NCBI GenBank assembly: GCA_946413885.1
Contig: CAMKMK010000120.1
Span: 1-7,160 of the forward strand
Length of the DNA: 7,160 nt
Reading direction: 5' to 3'
From: an uncultured Prevotellaceae bacterium
GTDB lineage: Bacteria; Bacteroidota; Bacteroidia; Bacteroidales; Bacteroidaceae
In this document: positions 7,152 through 7,160 of the stretch, piece by piece
Layout of the letters: each line of letters starts with the position of its first letter
How positions within the stretch are numbered: position 1 is the stretch's first letter
The notes under the pieces: generated by a model
Told to the model about the DNA's origin: nothing
Database searches by the model: none
Seen by the model: only the letters and a program-made list of their open reading frames with translations
Program-made: the position numbers and the translations under genes

Positions 7152-7160
7152 ATGAATTAT
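7152..7160 (+). CDS. thrC: Probable threonine synthase, first three codons only
   Basis: An ATG two bases after the stop of the mutase-like gene opens a frame reading M-N-Y before the window ends. Bacteroidales threonine synthases commonly start M-[KN]-Y-Y-S, and thrC is the usual gene after thrA and this mutase-like gene. Tight spacing supports translation as part of the same operon. Only nine bases are visible, so the call rests almost wholly on context. Confidence 0.6.

Noticed and set aside
1..7160. Mobile element, CRISPR, defence or phage content, and tRNA/rRNA genes
   Set aside because: No transposase, integrase, regularly spaced repeats, phage-like genes or RNA-gene signatures were seen. 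All but about 130 bases are accounted for by housekeeping or metabolic genes.

Overview
The window is ordinary-looking chromosomal DNA from a member of the Bacteroidota, most likely the order Bacteroidales (Bacteroides/Prevotella relatives). The reasons are the gene content (fused ThrA followed by an apgM-like gene and then a probable thrC), two TAnnTTTG-type -7 promoter boxes typical of this phylum, starts that mostly lack a good Shine-Dalgarno sequence, and a family-16 glycoside hydrolase. The genus call is inference. Coding density is very high: the longest non-coding stretch is 110 bases (3396-3505).

Left part (1-1841, + strand): the 3' end of a GH16 endo-beta-glucanase/laminarinase-type gene with its catalytic ExDxxE motif is followed after 8 bases by a complete radA (DNA repair/recombination ATPase). 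Middle part (1830-3395, - strand): a complete FAD-dependent dehydrogenase of the COG2509 type, of unknown physiological role. It converges on radA, and the two coding ends overlap by 12 bases.

Right part (3506-7160, + strand): a compact threonine biosynthesis operon. Bifunctional aspartokinase/homoserine dehydrogenase (thrA) is followed after 8 bases by a cofactor-independent phosphoglycerate-mutase-like protein, and after 2 more bases by the first three codons of what is probably threonine synthase (thrC). ThrA would carry out the aspartate-to-aspartyl-phosphate step and later the semialdehyde-to-homoserine step. The mutase-like protein sits where a homoserine kinase (ThrB) is expected and is probably a non-orthologous homoserine kinase, with ThrC converting O-phosphohomoserine to threonine. 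Aspartate-semialdehyde dehydrogenase is not in the window.

The 110-base divergent intergenic region carries a -7 box for each direction and a 9-base direct repeat bracketing the thr -7 box. I see no leader peptide or attenuator before thrA. I found no RNA genes, CRISPR arrays, insertion sequences, prophage or defence genes. The most interesting item is the mutase-like presumptive homoserine kinase; I do not see an undescribed multi-gene system here.
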